DNA of 64,000 nucleotides from Pocillopora verrucosa (GCF_036669915.1 NC_089312.1:35629806-35693805); one strand, 5' to 3'. Counted from the first letter of the stretch, positions 22,801 to 34,264 are shown. Numbers and translations are program-made. The notes: generated by a model not told the origin, from the letters alone.

Positions 22801-25404
22801 GTACATCAATCAATTAATAGCATGCCAATTGTAACCCCTAGTCCTTTCCTATGACCTCTTCTCTAGCTGTGCAATCCAGTATTTATCTGTTCGCAAACAT
22901 GATTGAAAGTGGAAGGGGAATACTCAATTTTGAATCATGCAAAAATAGTTAAATTTTGTTGCAAATTGAAGCCTTCAAGTACATAATTCAGCCCCACTCG
23001 GTTGTAATTTATCCTAACCTCGAGTTCTAAAACTGTAATGAAATTTGTCAGTCCTGCAATCAGTAGATCATATATGAACAAGGTTCAATCAGTTCCTGAA
23101 GAGCGCTTCCTTCCAACAGCTTTTTCATCAGCATGTTTCCAAGGAAGGTTGGGTCCAATCAAGCAGGATTTAGTTTCTTGGACCTCATCTTGTTGATACG
23201 AGATTCCGTCGATCGGTCGACACTGAATTATTTCAATAAGAGCCCACCTGACACTCCGAATGTTCCCATTGAATCACTCTATATGAACCCAGATTTGAAT
23301 GCCCTCCTAATGTACAAGTTAACCTTGGAGCAGAAAGCAGTATTGGCCACTGAAATCTCCTTCCTCATGTGAGACCGAAACAAGGCAACGACAACTTATT
23401 ATTCGGCACGCATTCTTGAAAGCCGTGAAAAACGTTAAATGAGCCCGCATAACCGAAATCGGATACAGTGCGATTACCAAGCGCTTGGAATCGACCGCGT
23501 TTTCTCGCTTGCCAGTACGACAGATTCCAATGACAAAAATTTAAGGAATATTTTGGAACTGCTCAAACCTCCAGATAGGTCTTTCACTTCCAAAGTTATT
23601 AATTTTGGTGTTGTGAATGTTCACACGAAAATTTAATGTAAATTATCGCGGCTACGACACCATATTTTGTTTTCCTAGCGTATCGTTCATGTACCTACTC
23701 CACCGCTGTATTGTAGCAAAGCTTTATCAGACTTCATCAGATAATTTGGTCTGTAGTTATCAAAGTTACTTGCAATAGAAGTTACCTTAATAAAATTTTG
23801 GTTATAATAGATTCTGCCTCTTATCTCATGAATTCTGAAATTGCGATTCTTTTCATAAGATCTGCAATTAAACATTCTCTCCAGAAGAACCTTCTACCTC
23901 TTTGCCTGCTAGAAAGAATCCTCGTTCTTGAGAAAAAGAATTCCGGATTCCTGTGGCAAGAGTTTGTGAAATTGCAATTCTGTTCGTAAGATTTGCGATT
24001 AAATATTATTTCCAGAAGAACTCTCTGCATCACTGCCTGCTGAAAAGAATTCTCGTTACGAACGAGAATTCTCTTGAGTTGAGAAAAAAATTCCCGACTC
24101 TTGTAGCAAGAGTTTCTGAAATTGCAATTTAACATTCTTTCCAGAAGAACTCTCTGAAAAGAATTCTCGCTCCTGAGAAAAGAATTCCCGGTTCTTGGGG
24201 CAAGAGTTTCTGAAATAGAGATTCTTCTCAAGATATTCAGATGTAATGTATTCTTACCACAAGAATTCTCTTCTATAGTCAATCTTGTTTCAAGAACCTT
24301 CATTTTCCTCGAAAAAAACACCATTAAAATAATTATTCTGATAAGAATTTTGGTTCTTAAGAGGAAAATATGCTATTTGGGGAATTTCGAGCGACGCGGT
24401 TTCATTTGTAACCGCATCGGTTTCGATACGGTTTCACCCTTCGTTTACACGGCATCGGTCGAGTTCGTTATCACAACCGGGTCATTCCGAAAACGAATCA
24501 AAAGTGGAGTGTTTTCAAAACGATACGGTTTCATTGGTCGTGTAAACGGCGAAACTGCATCGATTTAAAAACGGTTACTTATTTTGGCGCGAAATTGGCT
24601 GGCTTCTTCGTCAATACGCTCTAGAGTAAGGAAGAGAAAAGCAAAACGACGATTCTGGACTCGGCCTGGGAGAACTAGTGTCTGGTGGAACAACTTTCTG
24701 GACGGTGTCATGCTTGCATAAGAATGGAAGGAAAACTTCAGAATGGGCAAAGACAAGTTATGTGGTGAGTTGAGACCGTTCATCGAAAGGAAAGTAACAA
24801 ACATGCGACTTCCGGTCTCAGTAGAAACACAGGTGGCCTCGACTATATATTATTTGTCAGATGAAGGACGACTCAGGAAAACAGCAAACGATTAAAATCG
24901 GGTGTTGCACTGTATTAAATTCAAATAACAAATTGTCTATTATTTTGCCATGGGTGGCAGGTCCATAAATTTTGATAAGCTTTCTTTTGGACTCTTTACT
25001 CGTTCCCCAGATCCAACAGACGAAATGCAAGGGCCTGAGAACGAGATCTTCATGGCGTAAACAGTTGGATAGGTTCCGTGTAGACACTTCGAAACCGTGT
25101 CGTTTTCGATGCGGTTTCAAGGTCATGAAACCGTTTGGATTGGAAGCCGCGTCCGTGTAAACGATGACTGAAATAATAAATTATTCTCTGAAGAGACATG
25201 AATCGTCCAGAAAGAATTTAATTCCTGTTCAGAAGAATTGAACTTAAGAGCGTAACAGTGAACTAGAGGCTAAATTTTAATTTTCCATTTTTACGTCAGG
25301 TCTCGACTAGAGTCAAATATTCTGAACAGCAAAATACTTACCACTCCAAACCTAACCGCTTCACGTCCACGGCAGCCACCTTTGACTATCCTTATATTTA
25401 GCAT
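16804..25404 (-). CDS. GATM: Glycine amidinotransferase, mitochondrial (AGAT)
   Basis: Transfers the amidino group of arginine to glycine, giving guanidinoacetate, the first step of creatine synthesis, in mitochondria. Seven exons join in phase: 25342-25404, 20011-20206, 19634-19833, 18700-18921, 18398-18535, 17616-17948 and 16804-16929. They encode 425 aa, against 423 in human. Exon 1 (start [17 protein letters not shown]) is a basic mitochondrial leader similar to that of vertebrate GATM. Hallmarks: [35 protein letters not shown]; the catalytic triad equivalents Asp256 ([10 protein letters not shown]), His306 (NPMHIDATF) and Cys410 ([12 protein letters not shown]); stop after GTLESYF. All key residues are present, so the gene appears functional. 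Intron 1 is 5.1 kb and almost all repeat-derived. A minus-strand ATTAAA near 16640 may be the poly(A) signal. Confidence 0.97.
17018..17066. repeat. Small tandem duplication
   Basis: AACTGGACACGTACAAGCGTT is followed at once by the near copy AACTGGATACGTGCAAGCGTT, with AAAAAT between. It lies in the last GATM intron. Confidence 0.5.
20690..22345. mobile_element. Large fold-back element in GATM intron 1
   Basis: About 20690-20960 is the reverse complement of about 22090-22345: GAGGAAAATCAATCCTCTCAA and ACCCAGTAAAAGG on the left pair with CCTTTACTGGGT and the mirrored sequence on the right. Inside, 21616-21842 and 21843-22030 are tandem direct copies (both contain AAGAATACTAGTTTTT and end AAGATGATATCCA). 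21264-21490 is an inverted copy of the same unit (starts TGGATATCATCTTGGGAGG). The middle (about 21495-21600) holds TGTTTACACGG. No transposase is encoded. The GAAGAAT-rich content is unlike the flanking exons. Confidence 0.75.
22346..23819. other. GATM intron 1, AT-rich filler
   Basis: AT-rich intron sequence with loosely repeated phrases, for example GCATCAAGTTATCTATGAACAACTATATCA near 22448 and its near copy near 22636. This suggests an old tandem duplication of about 190 bp. The short plus-strand frames near 23133 and 23439 have no recognisable product. Confidence 0.45.
23820..24350. repeat. Tandem repeat, unit about 138 bp
   Basis: Units begin near 23828, 23966, 24117 (shortened) and 24207. 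Each contains TGAAATTGC.ATTCTT, then CCAGAAGAAC, then GAATTC(T/C)CG and a TGGCAAGAGTTT-like end. The minus-strand open frame across it (23821-24324) only reads the repeat and is not a gene. The GAAGAA-type wording resembles the fold-back element to the left, so they may be parts of one family. Confidence 0.6.
24380..25262. mobile_element. Non-autonomous element with TTTACACGG motifs
   Basis: The ends carry CGGTTTC and CGTTTACACGG-type motifs in opposite directions (24395-24560 and 25080-25165). The right part (about 25160-25260) matches, in inverse, the centre of the fold-back element at 21495-21600, for example CAGAAAGAATTTAATTCCTGTTCAGAAGAA. GC is higher than in the surroundings at both ends. 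There is no intact ORF. Confidence 0.5.
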
Positions 25405-25799
25405 GCTGTCTTCTGTTAAATCTGAAATCGTAGAACAAACTTGTTGATATTCATTACTCTAACAATTAAATATCTTAACTTTATTTTCATTAGTTCAACA
25501 TTTACCTTGTCATTCAGTTTTGACACCCAAAGGAATTAAACATAAGAAAGTTTCACACTCTTTTATCAATTATTTCTGGCAACGTGTCACTCTATTTGAA
25601 CTTATCTACGTCAGCTCAGCAGGGAGGGGGCGTTTTGTCTGCGCATGTCCTGTAAATTTGTTTGATGCGACACAGCGGCCAAATTATCGCGCATGCTTGA
25701 GATGCTTGCGAAAATTTACGCGCGAAAAGGAATGGGAATGATAATATTTCCATAGTAACGCTAAACGGTGATAAGAAGGCATTTTTAAAATTCGAATAA
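25405..25799. promoter_or_regulatory. GATM upstream region
   Basis: It lies directly upstream of the GATM start. It includes a GC-richer patch at about 25600-25720 with CGACACAGCGGCC and CGCGCATGC. A similar inverted patch (CGACACAGCGGC on the minus strand, CATGCGCA) occurs near 31560-31615. A promoter is inferred only from position. Confidence 0.3.
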
Positions 25800-25800
25800 A

Positions 25801-25843
<43 letters not shown>

Positions 25844-25960
25844 TATAGCAGGTAGTTAGTGTTAACAACTGGGTTGAAAACGTAAATTAGCCATCGTAAA
25901 GGGTAAAAAAGCTGACGTTTCGAGCGTTAGCCCTTCGTCAGAGCGATTGGTATTGGTAAA
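25800..25960. repeat. GACGTTTCGAGCG hairpin repeat (copy 1 of 4)
   Basis: TTTCTAAAGAAACTGTGGTGCTG is followed by AAATTAGCCATCGTAAAGGG and then by the hairpin GCTGACG...CGTCAGAGC around TTTCGAGCGTTAGCCCTT (about 25911-25945). Related copies are at 39883, 49465 and 55425. On the minus strand the hairpin reads CTGACGA ... GAAAC GTC AGC. Confidence 0.65.
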
Positions 25961-26101
25961 TTCGTATTGTTTGTTTTATTTCGCGGGGATAAGCCCTAGA
26001 CTCAACAGATAAGGTTCCCACTTTCAAGAAAGTTTCTTTAAAACCTGCTCTGCTACATATCTTTCCCAACAGGAAAAATATTCAGGCTAGAGGTGTAAAT
26101 T

Positions 26102-26548
26102 TTGGTATTGAAGTGGAGCGGTCGTAACAGGGCAAAGAACTTCGTAGCCCGTGTTAGTTACAGCACTTGTTTTGATCGCCTCCTCAGTAGGCAAACCGCC
26201 CGTCGAAAAGGTTTGTTGTCTGGGAGAAAAACACGCTATAGCTCTACTTGTCGAGGAAGGATAATTGCCTTAAATACTGAAATGGCTCGAGTGGCGGAGG
26301 TCAAACGAGGAAAATTTGTATGTGAATTCCACTATCAGCAATTACGAAAAAGGAACAACATCTGCTGGTGCCTGCTGCCTTCCCATTCTTCCACACCAAG
26401 TAAGACATCCATCACCACTAGGCTGAACAAAGTTTTTGACGAGGGTGGAAGAAGTATAGAAAGTTACCGACCAGGGACACGGTGGTGCACAATTTGTCGG
26501 ATAAGTGCCGATAAAACCTTTGCTACGCAGATCACCAATGGCCAGTAA
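26102..26548 (+). CDS. Cys/His-rich ORF, unrecognised, perhaps transposon-derived
   Basis: An uninterrupted frame of 148 codons. The C-terminal half has an orderly series of metal-ligand-like residues: GKFVCEFHYQQL (CxxH), ICWCLLPSH (CxC...H) and RWCTICR (CxxC). These sit in a basic context (RLLSRQTARRKG), which suggests a small zinc-binding, nucleic-acid-binding fold. The first methionine is not well supported and an upstream start or exon is possible. No introns, poly(A) signal or paralogue are visible. It lies among mobile DNA downstream of the hairpin repeat, so an ORF from a dispersed element is my leading reading. I do not recognise the family. Confidence 0.35.
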   Translation: MVLKWSGRNRAKNFVARVSYSTCFDRLLSRQTARRKGLLSGRKTRYSSTCRGRIIALNTEMARVAEVKRGKFVCEFHYQQLRKRNNICWCLLPSHSSTPSKTSITTRLNKVFDEGGRSIESYRPGTRWCTICRISADKTFATQITNGQ

Positions 26549-26944
26549 GGAGAACAACGATAAATAGTGATATTCAACGGCTGTCTTCTCTTGATGCATA
26601 CTCTAATTTTATATACTTCATACAATTTACATAACAAAAAATAAAGAAATGACTTATTCTCACCTTGTTCGCACATGAAGATCAATAACTTGAAACAAAA
26701 ATCTTTATGCGAAATGAAGATGAGTACCTTGCAAAATTCAGTTGGAGTGCCAAGCAGAGTTGACAGATGCTCAATGTCTTTAACAAGCTTCAGAACTTAA
26801 ATGTATGCGCCAAAACTTATTAACGTCATGAGCGTGCACATTAGGAATATGAAGCACGCTCTCGCAATTGAATTTGATTAGACAAATTTACTAGCTATGT
26901 TATAAATTCAATTCAAATTATATAAAACAAATAGATTCCAAGTT

Positions 26945-27065
26945 GCCGTGCGTCTGTTCAGTAATAAATCACAGAGGACGTCAAAATGTGGTAAGAACAT
27001 CAATGAAATTCTCGGCTGCGTCTCGTGTGCCACTTCTTTGTTCTTACCACATTTTGTGCATATTC
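26945..27065. mobile_element. Palindromic GTGGTAAGAACA MITE (copy 1 of 2)
   Basis: CAGTAATAAATCACAGAGGA and ATGTGGTAAGAACATC on the left are mirrored by TTGTTCTTACCACATTTTG on the right, with about 40 bp between. The outer right arm appears truncated. The second copy, at 59962-60125, has both arms. Confidence 0.7.
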
Positions 27066-29815
27066 TTTACAAGTAAACACATCTAGTGTTCAGTGTTAAA
27101 AACATTTCTACATAACTCACAGGGTCTGGTCTAAAACATACTACTGCATTTTCTAGATAGTTTTTCAGACCTGATGGAAAAATTTCAGTTAGCTTTGTGC
27201 AGGCACTAGAGTGGGGGTCAATCTCTATACAGATCCAAAGAGATGCAGGCATTTTTTGAAACCCATGCACCACATCTCTTTGACATCCTCATCAAAGCAC
27301 TAACCAGTGCAGATGGATGTGCCACCAGTGAGAGCTATTCACATTTACTGCAGCAAAGAACAGTGGCACTTCTTCACTGCTAGCTCACTTTAGGTATTAA
27401 ATTTTGTAAAAGCGCTCCAGTTAAATTTTATTGCATGTGCTTAAAGTTTTGTCATTCAAAGAATAAAAAATTGTAACATTTTATAAAATTTTACAATTTC
27501 CATGCCAGCCTTTCTAGTGTGTTAACAGGAATGACACTTAATTTCCTTCAGATCCCAGAAAACATCCCATCTCTAAGAACAGGGTGGAATGTTCCTTGCC
27601 ATGCATGGGTTAACCAGGTCTGCTCAGACTGCAGGGGGAGTCTTGGACTTTAGCACTTGAATGTTTGAATGACATGTTTAAACAGCAGCAAGCAAAAAAC
27701 CATACGGAAGTTGTGCACAAAACAGTGGAGACAGCCTGCAAGGTACAGCAGAAAAAAATAGAATGGACAATAAAACAGTAAAAAACAATAAAATCAAATT
27801 GTTATTGTTATTTTTTTTTCTTTCAGACCAAAAAACTTATTATTATTATACTTTATAAATATGCCTACTACACCAAATGATAAGACTAGTTTTAAAGACC
27901 ATTTTTAAACTTTGCAAAGACCTAGAGTGCGTTAGTCTACTGTACTTGATGGAAGAAGTTTTTATTTTTTAATTGTCTGGTCATTTTTAGAAGCTCCAAC
28001 CTCGACAACTATTTTCAAACAATGAGGTTTGCTGTTTTGTTTATTTGTTAGAGGAGCAATCATTATGACAAATCCACATTATCATTTTTAAGTGACACTG
28101 CACATCAAAAACTCAACAGTAAAGATTACTACAGTACTAAATGGTGCATCTTAGCTTCTTTACCAGAAAAAAAGGTGGAAATCTGGCATTCTCTTTAAAG
28201 AGATTCCATTGAGCTCCATTACCCAGCAGAAAGGATTAGGCTGAATGCAAAGCTATTGAACACAGATGGAAGTCAGGAAACATTTTGTAATGGAGTATCT
28301 TAGAGGGACAGGTGAAAGGGATCAAACTCTCCTTGCTGGATGATCAGCAAAATTTACAATAAAAAAGTTGCAACTTATTGTAAAAAATCTTCATGGCTCA
28401 GGAGGTAAGCAGGTAGGTTGGATGAAATGGAATAGCACTTGAGAAGTACCTAATACTTTCACTCTCTTCATTTTGTGTGCCCATCAGTTTATGAAAATAA
28501 TGCAAGTTGGCTGTCATATTGTTTTCAAAAGGAAAAGTTAGCTTTATTTTTAAAGCTCATATCAAAATACAAAAAAAGAAACCAGAAAGATTCCTTTCAA
28601 AGGTTATAAAACACCCCTATTGTCATAAGGAAATCTGTTACACTGGGTTTATGCCATCCTGATTCAGTATAAGCTTTCACACAATTTTAAAGGTATCAAG
28701 AGAAATTGGCAACAATGGAAGACTACTAGGAGAGCCAAAATATAACCTTCCATCATTTGGCAACACAATAATTGATTCAAGGTCTCTCCCACTAGCATAC
28801 AGTCACCACAGAATTAAACAGAATCTTGAGTCAAACCCCAATGTCTTATGTGACTTCCCAAGCTGCAACAATGAAAGCAATTCAGAGATAACACGGCTTG
28901 TATGTTTCGACACTTGTCACCTTAACTGAAAGAAATGAAATGTGGTGTCCTATTTGCAAGGATCCTTTTCTAACAAGAGTAAACGAATAAAGTGATTCCT
29001 TCAATAATGATCCAAGGCTGTGCTCCAGGAAAATTTCCAGGTAACCCTTTGGGCTCCCAACCATTCCAGCTAGGGTGCCCAGCCCTCCAGGTTGGTCACC
29101 CAAAAATTAATTAATTAATTAATCAATCAACCAAGCAATTAGTAATTTATAATTGATTTATTTCATGTTTTTATCAGTTAATATTTAATCAAACCATAAA
29201 TTAAAACTTTTCACACTGTGTGACAGAGTGTTTTGCTGTTTTTAGTGGTGAGTTTGTGTTATTTTTCAAAAATTGTGCTTCTTTGGATATTTTAAAACTG
29301 CTTTGAACTTTCATTTGAAAGCATCAATATCATCAAGTCTAAATGTGAAATCATTATAAGCTCAGCTCTCGCCAAATCTTCATAAAGTAATTGTAAGTCG
29401 CTTATCACAGATATCAATAAACACCTACAAACAAAGCTGGCTTACTGGAAATTTGCATATAGAAAGAATCTTTGTTTGAAATAAAGATAACCATGCTACA
29501 CTTTCCAAATCCATAGAAACGCTGAAATAAATCAGACACTGATCATCTCAAGGAAAATCCCAGTGTTCAACCCTTATTTTTGCAATATCTGTGCAGTTTA
29601 AAACGTGTGAGGTGAAAGGAACTATTGTTTCAATAATTATTGTAATTTGGGTTCATATGAAATCATGTGGAATGAAACATGACAGTAACTTTGAGATCTT
29701 CGAACGTGAACAATTTGACTACATATTGCGCAAAAGAATATTTTTCTTATTTTTTCTTATTTTATCAACCAAATAAAAATGTAGCAATCAATCACCAGAT
29801 TTACCTCTGAGGCGA
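27066..29815. other. Long gene-free stretch
   Basis: No exon with good splice signals or recognisable product was found on either strand over 2.7 kb. A short AATTAATTAATTAATCAATC tract lies at 29108-29130. The minus-strand frame at 28882-29103 has no recognisable product. Confidence 0.45.
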
Positions 29816-29989
29816 ATGCTGCACAAGGGGCTGAGTGCACAGCTGGGTGACCAGAATACTTTTTTCAGTTGCCCGGGACCAAATGTTAGTTGCCTGGGGC
29901 GACCGGACGCCACTAGAGCTCAGCCTTGTGGTCTTATAGAGCGTGATATGAGTAGTAACATTGCAAAGAGCCACAATAGTCATGAACAA

Positions 29990-30960
29990 CCTGAAAGCCA
30001 GCCAGAAGTAAATACTTCTTGGACTTCATACTTTTACAAGTCCCATGACTGGAAGAACATGATAATGAGAAATTTTTAGCAAATACCACACACACCACAG
30101 CCAAGTGCTCCACACAGAACTCAAGAGAGACGACATAACACAGAAAGGCCTACTTCTGTCACAAATTCACACAGACACCACTGTTCACACTGTGGGCAAC
30201 CTGGCCACTGAAAATCTTGAGATTCACCCATTACCTGCCCTTACCTATTACAATCACACAATCAATCTCAACAACAAACACCATCAGTAGCTGAACAAGA
30301 GTTTTCTAACTTAAGTGTACCACCACAATCCATTTCAATACATGTTCCATCTTCAACTACACAATCAGTCACATTCTGGGAACTGCCAGCCTTCCTATCT
30401 CGGTCAAAAATTGGAGGTCATCAAGGTAGCAATGCTTGTACAGCTATTTCTTTGTTGTTAGCAAAGACATACATACCGGTAACAAACAAATCCTTCCTTC
30501 ACTGAAAAACCACCAACCACTGACTCCAAGCTGGATTCTAGCCCTCATGTCATTTATGATGGGGGAAAATCAGGTATATGACAGTTTCATGCAGTCACCA
30601 TCATATTTTGGTGTTGTTGAAGCCATATCTCTTGTCAGAAGCAGCTTGGGTAGTGTGAGCTATGAAGAGGGGTTAACTGTTTGTTTTATCAAGGAGCTTA
30701 ATTCAAGTGAGGAATCTGCTCTGAGTTTTCACCTAAGCAGAAGACTTACCAACACAAATGCTGTTTTTATAATAATTAATGGTTTAACAATTTCATTTGT
30801 AAGTGATGCAAATGACAACATCATCTTAATGGATAACCATCTCCACTAACCAAAAGGCGCCTTACTTGCACAGTCTCACCGCAGTGACATTAAAGAACTA
30901 TTAAACTGGCTGAAGTTAAAGCTATCTGCGACGGCGAATTTGTGTACGGTTACTTTCATC
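29990..30960 (+). pseudogene. Decayed zinc-knuckle plus cysteine-protease-like ORF
   Basis: Three pieces in order. A zinc-knuckle-like HCSHCGQPGH (about 30179-30210) runs into TGA. A Q/S/P-rich stretch leads to SRSKIGGHQGSNACTAISLL (about 30400-30460), a block with a conserved-looking Cys. After a +1 or -1 shift near 30470-30500 the frame continues with PLTPSWILALMSFMM, YFGVVEAISLVRSSLGSV and NDNIILMDNHLH, then a TAA at 30847-30849, then PKGALLAQSHRSDIKELLNW in the same frame to about 30960. A Cys near the start and D-x-H near the end fit a papain-fold peptidase of the kind linked to transposons or herpesvirus-type deubiquitinases, but that is inference. The stops and frameshift mean no intact product. 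Confidence 0.45.
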
Positions 30961-31839
30961 AACTTCAGGTAACACTGTGTAGTAAGAAATGCATGTAAAC
31001 GTCAAACAACGGCGGTTGATCGTTAAGTGATATCGACATATTTCCCGACACAAAGGTTAAGAAATGTGTCAAGTGTAAATGTTATTGCATCTATTACGTT
31101 TAAGTTGTGTTGAGGAAGCAATCAGGCGGTATTGATTGGTACACTGTTACATTGAGCTTATATGTCGATCAAAAGAACGTTCACATAACAAAACGACCGA
31201 CAGATTCAAGACTAATTTCGATTGTAAAACAGCTTTAACTACCACAAGAGGTTACATCGAAAAGTTTTCTAAGTTTAAAGCTTGTACTGAACAAATACCG
31301 ATGATGAAATGAGTTTTGTAAATAAATTTGGTGAATGGAACGGGAACGGGCAACAAGCTGTCTGAATAAATTTAAATCAGCTTTAGTTGAACTGTCTAAA
31401 ATAATTCTACTTACCCTTCAGACTTTGCCATAAGAACAAAATCCATTCAATTTTCCGGTCGGATCACATCAATATCACTCCCAAAAAGTGTAAAACGATG
31501 TTCTGTTCGTTCTTCGGAGAACTTCATACACACTGGAATCACAAATCGCGGAAATCGCGCTAAATCCGCCGAGCATGCGCACTCATTTTGCCGCTGTGTC
31601 GTTTGATACGAGACACCGCTGGTATGCATCGGTTTCCCGCTAAAGAATCACGACAGGAAAGAAGCGGGAATTTACGTCGGAAAACGTCGAGTAGTTGAGA
31701 CAACCTTTCTAGTCATTTTTCCCTCTGAAACTAGATGGAGGCGGCAAAGTCTCAAAATTGTTATGTGTGGTGTGTGGATACAAACGACTTGGAGTCTTGT
31801 CTAGTGACTGTTTGAGCGATCGATGTAGATGATGTTATT
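30961..31839. other. Spacer, possible minus-strand gene start
   Basis: No supported complete gene. A minus-strand ATG at 31431 is followed by 17 coding bases (MAKSEG) and a perfect donor (GTAAGT, intron from 31414). A GC-richer, CpG-containing block lies upstream at 31440-31700. This could be a first exon and promoter, but I found no downstream exon to join. Confidence 0.25.
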
Positions 31840-32070
31840 TGTGAAGGAGGGGGGCATTGGGATTTCCGGTTTTGCGGTTTTGGCTATTTTTTAGCTCGGC
31901 TTTTCGGTTTTTGTGTTAAAAAAATTTCAGTTTCTTGGTTTTGGTGTTCATTGCGGTTTGCGGATATTTCGTTTTTCGCGTGAAATACTAACAGGTTTTC
32001 GGATTTGATATCAGATGCGGTTTTCGGTTTTTCCTATTTGACCTATTTGAGTTCCGGTTTCTCTTCGATC
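31840..32070. repeat. Degenerate CGGTTTT tandem repeat
   Basis: Repeated short phrases such as TTTCCGGTTTTGCGGTTTTGG, GGCTTTTCGGTTTTTG, GCGGTTTGCGG and GCGGTTTTCGGTTTTTCC. Units are roughly 15-25 bp and imperfect. There is a strong T/G bias on the plus strand. Confidence 0.55.
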
Positions 32071-34264
32071 TGAGCGGCAATTACGCGCCTCTACTGATCT
32101 CGAATAGCCGCTAAACGTACATGTTATCGAAAGGAATGCGTGAAAAACCAATTGAAAGGAGGGGGAGGGGAGGGTACGGCCACAGGTAGGGTACGGCTAA
32201 GCACGGAATATCGCCAGGGTTTCTTTATCAACGCCACCTCAAAGTTGGTGACCAAGTTACAGGCCACACGAGACTGATTGATTCAACATTCCAATAGAAT
32301 CTCCAAACTTTCAGGTCTTAGTTCGCGAATGGAAACGTTAGATTAAGATTAGGGATTTTCGATGAAATTTTCCAGAGCTATTGCTTTTTGCGACTGCAAA
32401 ATTGCAATCCTATAGAGGACTTTGGTGCGAATTTCCTTAATTTAACTAGGCTCCGTTACCAGCTGCTGAGTCCCCAGAGACCATGCTCGAGGTCCTCGAG
32501 AGAGCAGCTGTTAATTTAAGCAGATACTAGAAGATACGAATGCCAAGTCCATGGCATTCATAAATCCTGTAATGAAATTAGTGCAGTTTACTCTGTATGC
32601 TCCACTTGTCACCACTGTATCGGATCGATCAGGGTTTTAATAACTGGGATGTGTATATCTATTGGTTTTGACAGGCCCCAATGCCCCCCTCATGAAGGAT
32701 GCAAAAGGCCTGTCGAAAAGGACAAACGAATTGGAAAATATACCTTTATCGTGTCATTACTATCTCAAGTTACGTTGATCATTATTTGAAGTACTCACTT
32801 TCGTGAGAGCGTTTTTTAGAGCTTGAAATAGTGCAATTTACTTCTAATTTTAGCGAAAAATTGAAGTTTACAGAAGTTTATGTTCTGTTTCAAAATATTT
32901 TTTTTGACATGAATCGCAAACGGCGGAGCCGATTACCAAAACAAAAAAGTCAGTGTCGAGTAAAAAAAAGTAAGACAACGTTAGTACTAGAGATACGGTC
33001 GTTACATCAAAGAGCTTGTTAGAAATTGAGGAATAGTTATGGATTTTACTACCGAAACAGGTAGACTGTTTTTCCGCAGACGTGCGTAACAGTTGCCGTT
33101 AGCGACAAAGGTGATCGTTTTTTGGTCACGTGACTAAAAAGGTGTTAGCACAAAAAGCAAACGCTTGTAACAACATTCCTTGGCATTTCTTTGCCCGCGC
33201 TTTTGCTGTCTGTCGTCGTTTATCCGCTTTCGTTTAGTAATACACCATGAACCAGCTAAAAGTGTCCTATATTTCTTTTCCGGAAGATCGATGGTGTCTA
33301 CTTTTGATGATCTGATCGAATCTGATGCGAATCGTAAGGAATAAATTAGAGTGTTTACAATTTACTCCTGATGAAGAATTGTGGATTCAGGACAAGGACG
33401 ATGAGGATACTTTTGTCAACTTGCGACTTGGAGATTCGTTTCACGATGGCTTCAGATGTGCTCAATTAGTGTCAGGTACAAAGTTCAGAAGGCTAAAAAT
33501 AAAAATCCAGTGGCAGCCAAAATTATATCCACCAAGCGACGTGAAATTATTGAACGTGAGATAATCGGCAAAACTGGTGTCAAAGGTGCAGAATCGAAAT
33601 AGCGGCTGTTATTTAAAGTGGAGAAATCTAATTTCTTAACGGCCACAGTTGCTGGAATGAATGCACCACGCTCTTGGGAATGTTTTCGCACGGACAACGA
33701 GTTTAGCTGCAATTATTGCATGTTTAGCGGCAATTATTGCAGTTTCTGAATCTGATACGCCAGTAAGCCAAATAACAGGCTATCACAATAGTCAAGGCGG
33801 TTAGAAATAAAGGCAGTTATCAGAGTTTCAGTACATTCTTTGCTAAGATGCTTCCTTATCCTCCTAGTATATGCTTTCACCGATGTGCCGCGTTTTCAAT
33901 TTTCGGGAAACTTTAAACGCAATTTTTAAGATCAGTTTTTCCGATCGCGGCTCTCTTGCATGACTTCCAGACCAGCTCAGTTCATCTTCTCTCGTGTGGT
34001 AGAGCTTTTGTAATTTTCCATACAAAATATTATTTTGTAAAGAATAAGAGAGACGGTAAGCCTATTATTAATATTATTATTATTATTATTTATCTTTTGA
34101 ACCAAATGCTGTAAAATTAGTGTGAAGCAGATTGATGGTAAAGTCGTTTTGCGGCCTAGCGACCGCATTTCTTCCTGTACACACACAGCTTTCATGACGT
34201 AAAACAAAGGGGATGCCGAGATATATTTAGGACGTTGGATATGTTGTGATTTATGATGGTAATG
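32071..34264. other. Stretch without a recognised gene
   Basis: A 79-codon plus-strand frame at 33325-33564 has an acidic patch (WIQDKDDEDTFVNLRLGDS) and a start within a possible 5' context, but no recognisable family or splice partner. A (TTA)n tract lies at about 34062-34092. Nothing else is supported. Confidence 0.35.

Noticed and set aside
23821..24324. 167-codon minus-strand frame with repeated FRNSC-like phrases
   Set aside because: It follows the 138-bp tandem repeat unit, which explains the repeated peptide.
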